This document shows, piece after piece, positions 23,673 to 32,500 of a stretch of DNA of 64,000 nt (positions are counted from its first letter, which is position 1; each line of letters starts with the position of its first letter). A program made the position numbers and the translations under genes. This stretch comes from Ascoidea rubescens DSM 1968 (Eukaryota; Ascomycota; Saccharomycetes; Ascoideales; Ascoideaceae): the NCBI RefSeq assembly GCF_001661345.1, contig NW_017962920.1, forward strand, positions 484,739 through 548,738. Reading direction: 5' to 3'. Under the pieces are notes generated by a model. The model ran no database searches and had not been told where the DNA came from. It was given only the letters and a program-made list of their open reading frames with translations.

Positions 23673-23993
23673 ATTTAGTTACATTATTTCTCTTTTAGTT
23701 CTTCACGATTTTTTTTTTATATACATACTTTTTTATATTTTTATTTAATTTTAATTTTAATTTTATTTTTGTTTTCATTTTTTTTTTTGCTGTTTATTAA
23801 TTTAAAAATTTTGATTATTTTTAATTTTAAACTACTGTATTATTTTTTTTTTCTTTTCTTTTCTTTTCTTTTCTTTTCTTTTCTTTTCTTTTCTTTCAAC
23901 AAATAAAAGTAATGGGGCAAGGAATTAAAGTCAATTTAATATATACAAGAATAAAAGATTTTAGAAAGGTTTTATATGAAATTAACTGAAAAT
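23673..23993. other. Convergent 3' region with (TTTTC)n
   Basis: This T-rich 3' flank lies between eIF3e and MRPL8 and contains about nine TTTTC units at 23850-23896. No gene is visible. Confidence 0.7.
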
Positions 23994-24819
23994 TTAATCT
24001 ACTTTATTAACATCCAAGTTTTGAGGAGTAGGACGAGTGACATAGACTATATTTTTATGACTTTTTCTTGAAGGGATTCTTTTTTGAGTTGCTTCAAATG
24101 GAAGAACCTCAAGACTTTCAGGAGTTGAATAGAATTCTTTTTTCATCAAGTCAACGTCTTTTTGGAATTGTTTTTCTGCATTCTTGCCCTTAAATGATAA
24201 TATTTTTTTGATATTTTCTTTAGTTATGTTATTGTAAGGAGTCTTTTGTAATTGAAATCTCGCAGCGATTCTTGCAGTTAGCCAGTATTTCATTTCTCTT
24301 TTACCATCGACAAATTCTATGATAGATTGTGGAGCATTGTCACCTAATCTGTTTTCGATTTTTAAGATTCTTGTGTAGCCACCTTGTCTATCTTTGTAGC
24401 GAGGGAGTATACAATCGAATAATTTTGGTATAGTTGTTTTCAATTTGAATAAATCTCTCCCAACGAGGGTTTTTGCAATTCTTTCATTTTTGTGGTCGTA
24501 TTTACCACGTTTTGCAATACCGATTATTTTTTCCATATATTTCTGAGTTTCTTTAGCCTTTGTGTGTGTAGTGAAGATGGACTCATTTTCTATCAATGAA
24601 GTCATCAAGTTTCTCAACAAAGCTCTTCGATGTTCAGGACGTCTAAATTGTTGAAACCAAAAAGATAAATAAATAAATAAATAAATAAGTAACCGGATGA
24701 AAGAAATAGCCAGTCAGTCAATGAACCAATCAAGCAGAAGCCCCGATAAAAATCAAGATCAAAATGCCTGAGTAAACAGAAACCACATACCTTGAAAGAG
24801 ATCTACGAATCAATCCCAT
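23994..24819 (-). CDS. MRPL8: Mitochondrial ribosomal protein bL17m (Mrpl8; two exons)
   Basis: This is the bL17 protein of the large mitoribosomal subunit. Exon 1 is 24819-24791 (MGLIRRSLS plus two bases of an Arg codon), the 148-nt intron has GTATGT and AATTTAG, and exon 2 is 24642-23994. The product is 225 residues. The splice restores the conserved RRPEHRRALLRNL N-terminal block found in bacterial and mitochondrial L17. Other family motifs are TTHTKAKE, IAKRGKYDHKN and DRQGGYTRILKIENR. A fungal C-terminal extension follows the L17 domain. The gene is divergent from MIC12. The branch point is not canonical (possibly TTACTTA). Confidence 0.92.
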
Positions 24820-24935
24820 TTTGCAGTGAAAATATTGGAAATATTGGATATGGAAGACGAAGGAGTATGGAGTGGAATCTCGTTGAAGAAAGCAGATTGA
24901 AATAAAATCAAAGCAAAAAATCGCTGCGGATTGAA

Positions 24936-24941
24936 CACGTG
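24936..24941. promoter_or_regulatory. CACGTG (E-box, Cbf1/Pho4-type) between MRPL8 and MIC12
   Basis: The palindromic CACGTG followed by A lies in the 223-bp promoter shared by two genes for mitochondrial proteins. CACGTGA is the classical Cbf1 core, and Cbf1 controls respiratory and ribosomal genes in several non-Saccharomyces yeasts. The function is inferred. Confidence 0.45.
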
Positions 24942-25042
24942 ATCCGGCGTTTCTTCGAATGAGAGTTGGTCATTTTGAGAGAAGGAAGAGAGTGTTGAGA
25001 GGTGGTGAAGATAGTGAAGATAGTGCACATCGAATACAAAGA

Positions 25043-25497
25043 ATGGGAGGAAGAATACATGGGTTTCTAGGTGGTATGTTTTGATGAGAGGAGCATCAGT
25101 GTTTTGATTGAAGCAGATTTACTAACATTTTACTGTTTTTCTTCTTTTCTTTTTTCTTTTTTTGATAACTATAGGTTTGCTTTTAACCTCGTCCATTACT
25201 TACTCGACAGCATTGGAACTACGTAAGAATTCGAAATTCATATCAAGATCATTGGAGGAATCAAGGATAATTATAGATGAGCGCCATACTCCTAAACCTC
25301 CATTACGAAGGACAATAGACTATACCAACAGACCCAGCTGGATTGAGACTGCAAAGGATATCTGGAATGACGAGATCATAACTGGTGTTAATTGGCTTTA
25401 TTCAATCAATTGGGTAAGATTAGGTGAAAAAGCTGAAAGGTCTCTTAACAAGGTATTTAATGTTGCCAAAGAGTCTTCAGAGAATTTAAGTAAATAA
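25043..25497 (+). CDS. MIC12: MICOS subunit Mic12 (Aim5-like; two exons)
   Basis: Mic12 is a small inner-membrane protein of the MICOS complex, which shapes crista junctions. Exon 1 is 25043-25073 and exon 2 is 25175-25497. The intron has GTATGT, TTACTAAC and TATAG, and the product is 117 residues. After splicing the N-terminus reads MGGRIHGFLGGLLLTSS, the glycine-rich membrane segment typical of fungal Mic12. The C-terminal ETAKDIWNDEIITGVNWLYS matches the conserved Mic12 block (SIKDIWNEQIRNSVDWIYS in S. cerevisiae). Overall similarity is low outside these blocks, but length and architecture fit. Confidence 0.85.
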
Positions 25498-25666
25498 AGA
25501 GATTATGAAAAATAAAAAATAAAAAAAAACGAAGAAAGAATAACGATCGTTTTTATTGGTTGTTTTTTTGTTCTTGTTTTTCATTTTTTGGTTGCACACT
25601 ATACATAATAAAATATAATTTAACTTGGTTTAGTTTAGTTTAGTTTAGTTTATAAATATTCATTGA

Positions 25667-26659
25667 TTATAACTTTTTTTCCTTTTTTTGTTCTATTTTG
25701 TTTTCCACTGATAATTCATTAGAAGGATTATCAGTGTGAGAACGGGGCACCAAGTCAGGGTTTTTATTGAAATAATCATAAACTTGTCTATCCATAAACC
25801 AGCTCAAAAGTGGGGCTAGAAAGATTAAAACGATTCCAACAAGAGATTGAAGCAAATAGTGGGATCTTGGACTGCTACCAAGCATCAAGCAATGTAGAAC
25901 GTAGGTGATTGAATCAGTTGTTACAATTGATTGTCCCTTATCTAGCTGATTTAGAATGATTTCGCAGCATTTTGAGACTGAAATTGGATTTGAGGGGCCC
26001 TCAATTATCGAAGTTATTTCAGGTTTTGTCTTTTGTTCTTCGAGAAAGCCCTCTGAAATGAAATTTCCAGGGAAAATTGTAGATATCTTGACGTTATACG
26101 GAATGGATTCTTGTCCTAGTAAATCAGCCAAATTTCTGATGGCAGCCTTCAATGGAGCGTATTGTGCATAGCCAATAAAAGAGTAAAAAGCAACTGTGGA
26201 AGAAAAAAACAAAATATGGCGTTTCTGTTCAGGAACTTGGTCCAGTTGAGACATTTTCTTTAAAGCAGCGTGAGAAAAAAACAATGCTGTGTTGTAGTTG
26301 ACCTTTATTCCATCTTCCAATGTCTCGCCGTCTAAATCGAGAAATAGCTTTGGAATTGATGAGCCAGCACAGCAAAGCACAATTTGTGGGGATCTCTTCA
26401 AGGAATTGAAAACTCTCTCGCACCCAGAATAAACAGATACATCGGCATCGATGTATGATAGCTCTTGAGACTTATCGACTCTAAATGGTTCAATCTCCTT
26501 GATGCTGTTTTGCAACTTTTCAACAGTTCGGGCAACAATTGTGACATGGGCGCCTCTGTGGAAGAGTGCTTTGGCGAACTCTAGCCCCAAGCCCTGTGAG
26601 CCACCAGAAATAACAACCTGCTGATTCTTGACAATAAATTGGTTCCTTCTGAAGAACAT
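25667..26659 (-). CDS. TSC10: 3-ketodihydrosphingosine reductase Tsc10
   Basis: Tsc10 performs the NADPH-dependent second step of sphingolipid base synthesis at the ER. The first ATG gives 330 residues. The short-chain dehydrogenase cofactor motif is SGGSQGLG at about 18-25, with CCAGSS after the third strand. The catalytic Ser is in FFSSTVAF (about 154) and the Tyr/Lys pair in YAPLK (about Y167/K171). A C-terminal hydrophobic segment (GIVLIFLAPLLSWFM) anchors it. It is divergent from the CCW12-like gene across a GC-rich 656-bp promoter. Confidence 0.94.
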   Translation of the reverse strand: MFFRRNQFIVKNQQVVISGGSQGLGLEFAKALFHRGAHVTIVARTVEKLQNSIKEIEPFRVDKSQELSYIDADVSVYSGCERVFNSLKRSPQIVLCCAGSSIPKLFLDLDGETLEDGIKVNYNTALFFSHAALKKMSQLDQVPEQKRHILFFSSTVAFYSFIGYAQYAPLKAAIRNLADLLGQESIPYNVKISTIFPGNFISEGFLEEQKTKPEITSIIEGPSNPISVSKCCEIILNQLDKGQSIVTTDSITYVLHCLMLGSSPRSHYLLQSLVGIVLIFLAPLLSWFMDRQVYDYFNKNPDLVPRSHTDNPSNELSVENKIEQKKEKKL

Positions 26660-27315
26660 TTTGAGCTGCTCCCACAATCAGAGTGGTGTTTGTGTTGCCG
26701 TTTTTGACAGCAGCAGTAGACGCCCACGGAGACTGCGGATGACTAATCCGCAGTCTCCGCGCCGGATTGTTAGCTTCTGGTCTGCATGAAGCTGGGACGA
26801 CCCGTTCGGCAGTGAGCGATTTAGGAATCTGGTAGCCAGTGGCATGTGCAAAAATGGTCTGCTGTGTGCCACATTGGTCAGTGCGGGACCTATTTTTAGT
26901 GGCGCTTGCAGCCTTAGTGATGACTCAGGCTTGACAAGCTATATTTAACAAGGTTATCCTGGCAACGTTGCTTTTGTTATGCGTGCTGATGCAGAGTTCT
27001 GAGGGCCGCTGCAGCTAAAAAAAGCAATCAAAGCTGTCTGTTTACCTATTGTCGTTTTTGATCCCAGCTTGCTCTATTATTAGACTGTTTTATTGCTCAA
27101 ACCCTCTTTCGTCTTAATCTCAGTAAATATTTTAATATAAATACAAGAGCTTTTTCTTCTTTTAAGCCCTGTTATTTTTCCTTTATTCTACATCACTCAA
27201 TTATATTCACTACATTCATAAGCACACCAACTTATTTCTGCTCTTATTTTTCACAATCGCTTTAACTTTTCATATCCAACTTTAAGTCGCTCGCATCAAT
27301 AACTCAATATTCAAA
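26660..27315. promoter_or_regulatory. Divergent TSC10 / wall-protein promoter region
   Basis: The first 400 bases are clearly GC-richer than the flanking genes. They contain a 33-bp perfect palindrome (26727-26759), a Gcn4/AP-1-type TGACTCA at 26921-26927 and, 180 bp before the wall-protein ATG, a TATAAATA box at 27136-27143. The last 200 bases are pyrimidine-rich, as in highly expressed yeast promoters. Confidence 0.6.
26727..26759. promoter_or_regulatory. 14-bp perfect inverted repeat with 5-base spacer
   Basis: CGGAGACTGCGGAT and its exact reverse complement are separated by GACTA. The arms contain paired CGG/CCG triplets, the half-sites of zinc-cluster regulators (inner spacing CGG-N9-CCG). 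It lies 68 bp upstream of the TSC10 ATG. It could be an operator or simply a hairpin. Confidence 0.7.
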
Positions 27316-27696
27316 ATGCAATTCTCAAAAGCCTTATTAGCCTCCACCATCGCTTCATTAGCCTCTGCTGCTTACCTTAACTCTACCTTAACTGTCACCA
27401 ACACTGAGATTGGTACCACTGTTATCACTGTCACTTCTTGTGAAAGTGTTACTGTTTGTACCGAAAAACCAGTTACCACCGGTGTCACTGTTGTCACATC
27501 CACTGTTAGAGGAACCGAAACCGTCTACACCACCTACTGTCCATTGCCAGAAGAAACGGTCACTACCTTCCCATCAAGACCAACTCCCTCCAGGAATACT
27601 ACTGTTCCAGATATCGATGAAAACATCAACGCTGGTTCCAAATTAGGTTTAGGCTTATCTGGTGTCGTTGCTCTTGCTGGTTTATTGTTTCTTTAA
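27316..27696 (+). CDS. Small GPI-anchored cell-wall mannoprotein (Ccw12-like)
   Basis: The 126-residue precursor has a signal peptide (about 1-18), a Thr/Val/Ser-rich body and a C-terminal hydrophobic tail after INAGS (likely omega site near residues 105-107), typical of GPI anchoring. The middle resembles Ccw12: VITVTSCESVTVCTE and YTTYCPLPEE parallel its TSCEDHVCSE and YTTWCPL blocks. N-glycosylation sites occur at N22 and N94. Codon choice (ACC, GTC, TTG, AAC) and the strong-looking promoter suggest high expression. In S. cerevisiae Ccw12 stabilises the wall of growing cells; the same role here is inferred. Confidence 0.85.
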   Translation: MQFSKALLASTIASLASAAYLNSTLTVTNTEIGTTVITVTSCESVTVCTEKPVTTGVTVVTSTVRGTETVYTTYCPLPEETVTTFPSRPTPSRNTTVPDIDENINAGSKLGLGLSGVVALAGLLFL

Positions 27697-28108
27697 CTTT
27701 GATTTATTAACTCTGGTTTTATTAATTCGTTTAATATGACTTTCAATATCTGTTTCAAATCATTTTTGCTTTTATTTTCTTCTAATCCCTATTTTGGTTC
27801 ATTTTTGAATCTCACTTCTTAATTTTAGATTTTCGGTTTCTTGGTACCCATTGTTTTCATAACTCATTTCCTTTTTATTTACTTTTTATTTTTTTAAAAT
27901 TTTTTGTTTTGGTTTGGACTGGACTGGTTTAAATTCTAAAATCTTTCATTTTTTTTATTTTATTATACTAAAAACAAAAGAAAAGTGTTTTCACTCCTTT
28001 TACTGATTTTTTTTTTTTGTTTTATCTTATTCCCCTTAGTTTACTCTTCTATATAAATATCTCTGCATTTCTTCTTTAGATCTTTCTTAGATTCTAATCG
28101 GTTCTATA
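27697..28108. other. 3' flank of wall-protein gene
   Basis: This is a T-rich untranslated and intergenic stretch with no gene recognised. Confidence 0.6.
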
Positions 28109-28435
28109 TTAAAGCTTCTTTGGTAAATTCTTTATCTTATTAATTTTTAATAAAAGTTCATCTAACTTAATTAACTCACTGGACCAGTAGTACATTCTAG
28201 CCACTATCAGTTCACCTGATTTCATGTTCTTTTCTCGACTTTTCATCGGATTTCTCCAGAATTCCATGAAAAAGTCCTTCATAAACTTACCCAAGATTCG
28301 AGAATCCTTTTCTGTGCCATCCAATTTCTGGATTCGCCGTCTGTTTACAAAATGAACAAATCCCGAAATTAAGCTCTGAGGTTTTCTTGAGTTCGTTGCA
28401 CCTGCATAAGTCATAATACCAACAAGCTTTTTCAT
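28109..28435 (-). CDS. Small hypothetical ORF, status uncertain
   Basis: The ATG-initiated frame of 108 codons is basic, with Lys/Arg-rich and Trp-containing segments (GFVHFVNRRRIQKLDG and FFMEFWRNPMKS). I recognise no family. Composition is more protein-like than random AT-rich sequence, but no promoter features or homologues are evident. It could be a short real gene or the remnant of a larger one; a short coding trace on the other strand near 28885-28995 is similarly isolated. Confidence 0.3.
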   Translation of the reverse strand: MKKLVGIMTYAGATNSRKPQSLISGFVHFVNRRRIQKLDGTEKDSRILGKFMKDFFMEFWRNPMKSREKNMKSGELIVARMYYWSSELIKLDELLLKINKIKNLPKKL

Positions 28436-28540
28436 TACCGCTCTCTACCCTGTTTTTAGATCAGCGAAAACATAAAAATGACACTTATTCAATAATTATC
28501 TTTAACTTTATCGCATTTTTAAAATATCTCATTCCCAAAC

Positions 28541-28573
<33 letters not shown>
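28541..28573. repeat. (CAT)11 microsatellite
   Basis: Eleven CAT units occur in the intergenic region upstream of the small minus-strand ORF. They lie outside any recognised frame. Confidence 0.95.
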
Positions 28574-29075
28574 TTCAAATAAAGCTTCTTTCCTGACTCA
28601 AACTCTCAAAGTCAATCAAAGTATGACTGAAGAATTAGGCTCTATTTTTTTCGGTTGTTTTTTACAATGATACATGCAAAAAAGATAAAGTTTACTAAGT
28701 ATCTTCTATTAAAACCACTAGTAGAATTAATAATGCTACCAAGTTTGTTCCAATTTAAAGTTTCAGTTTATTGATTGAAACTATTCTCATGCCATTTTAA
28801 ATAATATCCTCATTTAACTCATTTTATATATTCTATGCAATTATAGTTTTCTTTTTCTACTATATTATATTTGAAATATTCTTAAAAAAAGTGAAATCAA
28901 TTTGAAAACAATAAGAAAAAAAATTAAAACTCTAGAATTAAAATTGGATCTCGAATTAATAGCAAATGAAAAAGCAGAGGCAAAAATTTATGCTTAAAAA
29001 ACTCAAAATCATAAATCATAAATCCAAAAAATAGAGCCATTAATCAAGTGTCCAAGTATCATAGTACTAATAACA
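28574..29075. other. Intergenic, weak coding traces only
   Basis: This AT-rich sequence lies downstream of the DUF2235 gene. A roughly 35-codon plus-strand frame with Lys/Glu/Leu coiled-coil flavour ends at about 28995. It is too short to call. Confidence 0.4.
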
Positions 29076-30961
29076 TTATAATGTTGGATACTGAGCAAGC
29101 AAATATTCCAAGTCATCTGGAAGATTTTTCCAGTTATCTTTTTTAAATTGCTCTACTTCTGCAACTTGACAGTCAAGATCATCTTTGATTCTGTCTTTGA
29201 TCTCTTTTGGAACATTTTTGGGATCATAATCTTCAACCAATTTTAATCTCCAATAGAAACTCCAATGGAAAACTGCATCTGGTGGAATATTTCTTCCTCT
29301 TCTTAGATTTGGAGAATAATAATTTGTCCAGATACTTTGTTCATTTTGAAATTTAATACCAACCGGAATAATTTCAAAAAAGTTCCAAAATAACACATTG
29401 AATTTAGATACACCACGTAAGCATTCATGTTTTTTAGTTAAAATATTATAAAAACTGTTAATTGTTTGTGATTTCTTTCCTTGAAAAGTTATGTTTGTTC
29501 CATCAACAAGTAAAGTTTTGAAAATCGAGCCATAAACATCTGGAAGCATTGAAAGATCATCACCCTGAATTAAATCCTTCATAATATCATAATTATAATC
29601 ATGATTTATATTATAAGCTTGAGCTAGTGTTTTCTTTTTCATGTTTTTCAATGACAAATTATTTAGTCTAAGAAATTTTAAGGGTTTATATTTAATATAT
29701 CCTAGTAAATCATGTTCACAAGATATAAGACTACCAAGAGAAGGAAATTGACGAGCAAATTCATGAATTGAATTTTTTTTAAACATAACACCAAATATAA
29801 TTGCCTCAGAGAGCATCCATCTCAAGGAGATATTTGATAGATATTGACCATTTTCATCGGGATACCAACCTCCACCAACATCACTATGAGTTCCTGGAAA
29901 CCATTTTTCAACTAAATCACTCGACGTACTAAATCTCAATCTTTTATATTTATCGTTTGTCTTTTTATCGAGAAGATAGGCGTAAATCTTTTCTAATTTT
30001 TTAGTTAGAGTTGACTTATTAATCCTTTTTTGTAATCTTTGGTCATGATTTAGTTTTGAGACTGAGTTATTATTAAAATTGTCAAGAGTAATATAATCTG
30101 GCAAATCGGTATTATCATCATTGTCAGCGTTATTGCCATTATCGCCAGGTGAAGCAAAAGGCATTTGTTTAAATCTTGCACGATGTTCATCAATACTTAT
30201 GGCATGTCTAACATGTTTAACTATATTGCTTCTTGTTGTATAAGGAAATAAACGATCTCTAAAGATTCCAACGCTATTAACCGAATCCCACAAACCCATA
30301 AAATAGATATTGATGTAAATGATTTTTTTTGAAAATGTGTTTTTAAATTCGTTGATTAAAGTAGAGGTTGGATCGTCATTTGATTTTTGGCCACCATATT
30401 CCCAAGATATATAACATTTATAGGCAGTATCGACTAAATGGTCGTTTCCAGAGGTTAGTAGACCAACTCTTTCAATCATTGCAGCTAGAACTCTGGCAGT
30501 GTAAGCACCACGACTAAAGCCAAACAAGTAGATTCTATCATTGTTGGAATAATGGGCCATTAAATACTTGTAGGCTTCCTTAATTTGGGTGTCTAAAGAA
30601 AAGGCGATCATGGAGTCCAATTTTGAAGAGATTGCAAAGGATGTATCATCAGGGTTTAAAGAAGTGCCCACGCCAGCTGGTAAGGAGAGAATAAGGTAGT
30701 TAGCATTGCAATTGTTTATTGATATTGGATGGATTATAATTGATGAATGGTTGAGATGTGGTAAATGTGATATTGGTTGTGGTGAATCATACGCCTATAA
30801 TAAGATAATTGATTCTGGTTATCTTTTTCTAGTAGTTTAAATAGTTTCAAGACATTTGAAAAGGGTTCAGGGCCAAATTTATTGTTAGTTCCATCAAAAC
30901 ATAGGATTATATTGCGAGGAAGGTAATTTCTAGGGATGATGATTTGATTTTTTGAAGACAT
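29076..30961 (-). CDS. DUF2235 alpha/beta-hydrolase (two exons)
   Basis: DUF2235 proteins are alpha/beta-hydrolases related to the catalytic domain of bacterial Tle1 phospholipase effectors; fungal members are uncharacterised. Exon 1 is 30961-30793 and exon 2 is 30676-29076. The 116-nt intron has GTATGA, GCTAAC and CAG, and the product is 589 residues. Splicing joins LSYYR to PGVGTS, restoring the family block YY-x-PG-x-GT. Other motifs are LCFDGTNN at 20-27, the nucleophile elbow GFSRGAYTAR with Ser111, a GLWDSVNSVG block and GTHSDVGGG at about 318-326 carrying the catalytic His/Asp region. There is no signal peptide or membrane segment. The gene is divergent from SLX1. Confidence 0.88.
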
Positions 30962-31292
30962 TTTTAAAAGTTGTTATCCAAATGAGATGAGTTGAACTGA
31001 ATTGAATTTAACGTTTGATGTTGGTGAACTTTAAGTCTATTCAAGTTTGATGGAGAAAAGTATATATAAAATGCAGATTTTGATAGTTAAGAATTAAAAG
31101 AAAACTCTTCTGACCTTTTTATTCTATTTCTTTCATTTCTGGCATTCTCATTTTTGATTATTTTCTGTGATTGTGACAGTTTGAGTGAAAGGTGGCATTT
31201 TGTGATTTTGTGTGCTGAAAGAAAAACAGTACAAGCACCAGAAGAAGCAGAGAAAGACTTGGTGGTGGAATCTAATAGAAAATTCAGTGAGA
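30962..31292. promoter_or_regulatory. Divergent DUF2235 / SLX1 promoter
   Basis: This is a 331-bp shared upstream region with a TATA-like run TATATATAAA at 31061-31070. No specific operator is recognised. Confidence 0.45.
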
Positions 31293-32399
31293 ATGACAGC
31301 AAAAAGTGACATTGGAAGCCAAAGAAAGAGAAAGTGCATTTATGAAATGCCAGATTTCTACTGTTGTTACGTATTGAGGTCTGAAGTCAGTTTGAAAAAG
31401 TTTTATATTGGATCAACCCCCAATCCAGATAGAAGAGTTCGTCAACACAATGGTGAGTTACAACAAGGAGGAGCCTTTCGAACTAAGCAAAACAGACCAT
31501 GGAAGATGGTTATATTAGTTTATGGGTTTCCCTCAAGGATATCAGCATTGAAGTTTGAGCATTCTCTCCAGCATCCTTTTCAAACTCGTCATATTTCGAA
31601 AGAATTCAAATTTCATCAAAGTAAACAAGAGTATGACAAGTCAAGATCGATAGGCAATATCAATCAAATATTGATCAATATCAAATCATTATTAATTTCA
31701 AAGTTTTTCAAAAAATTTACACTAAAATTCCAGATATTTGATAATGAAATATTTCAGTTAATCAATGATAACACAAGATTGATTAAGATGAATCCAAATT
31801 ATAAAAAGAAAACGATAGACATTTCAAGGGAAAACCAAGATTCCTTAATTGAAATATTCGAAAATTCTGAATTTGCTATTAAAAATGATCATACCGATAT
31901 CAAAGAATTTTATCAAATGGAAAAGAATATATCTGTTGAATTGCTTAAAATCTGCCAGCTGAAGTTGGCCTTGGTTGATGGGAACGACGATGGAAACAAC
32001 TGTGGAAATGAGCAGGACATTCGCAAGATTAACTGTTTAATTTGTAGCAAAGAAGTTGAAACAAACTATTTGAAAGAGAACTTTAAGTTGTTTTTTCTCT
32101 GCTACAACAGAGACTGTAGCTTTACTTGTCATCTACGCTGTTTGGCCTTGCAGCTTTTGAAGAAGGATACAAACAGGCCTCTGATGGCAGTGGTTCCCAC
32201 AATGAGAAACTGTCCTACTTGTGGAGAGGAGCTCCAGTGGCAAACAGCAGCAGGACTTTCAACAAAACTTAGAGCAGCACAAGCAGCAAAAGCAGCAGAA
32301 GCAGCACTGGAAGAAGCACCGGAAGAAGAGGCGGATCTGCTTCTAGAGGTTACGGATGCTCTGGATGCGGACGCGGAAAGCAACCGCGGAAATCCGTGA
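31293..32399 (+). CDS. SLX1: Slx1, catalytic subunit of the Slx1-Slx4 structure-specific endonuclease
   Basis: Slx1 cuts branched DNA (flaps, replication forks and Holliday junctions) together with Slx4. The first ATG gives 368 residues. The GIY-YIG domain starts with FYCCYVL, FYIGSTPNP and RRVRQHNGEL (catalytic Arg within 47-50), then GFPSRISALKFEH with the metal-binding Glu at about 89. A C-terminal zinc-finger (RING/PHD-like) domain has CLICSKEVE, CYNRDCSFTCHLRCLA and CPTCGEELQW. The final 50 residues are an Ala/Glu-rich tail of higher GC, unlike the rest of the gene. It ends 101 bp before the SEC20 ATG, in tandem. Confidence 0.94.
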   Translation: MTAKSDIGSQRKRKCIYEMPDFYCCYVLRSEVSLKKFYIGSTPNPDRRVRQHNGELQQGGAFRTKQNRPWKMVILVYGFPSRISALKFEHSLQHPFQTRHISKEFKFHQSKQEYDKSRSIGNINQILINIKSLLISKFFKKFTLKFQIFDNEIFQLINDNTRLIKMNPNYKKKTIDISRENQDSLIEIFENSEFAIKNDHTDIKEFYQMEKNISVELLKICQLKLALVDGNDDGNNCGNEQDIRKINCLICSKEVETNYLKENFKLFFLCYNRDCSFTCHLRCLALQLLKKDTNRPLMAVVPTMRNCPTCGEELQWQTAAGLSTKLRAAQAAKAAEAALEEAPEEEADLLLEVTDALDADAESNRGNP

Positions 32400-32500
32400 G
32401 ACGAAAACGGAAGCAGATATAATCAGAAGGAGTTGGAGAAAGAAGTAACAGAAGCAACAGAAACAGAGAGTAAACAGTACAGCACAGGCTCGTTGCAACA

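Noticed and set aside
28538-28573. (CAT)n run considered as part of a His- or Met-rich coding repeat
   Set aside because: No open frame of useful length crosses it; it is a simple microsatellite.
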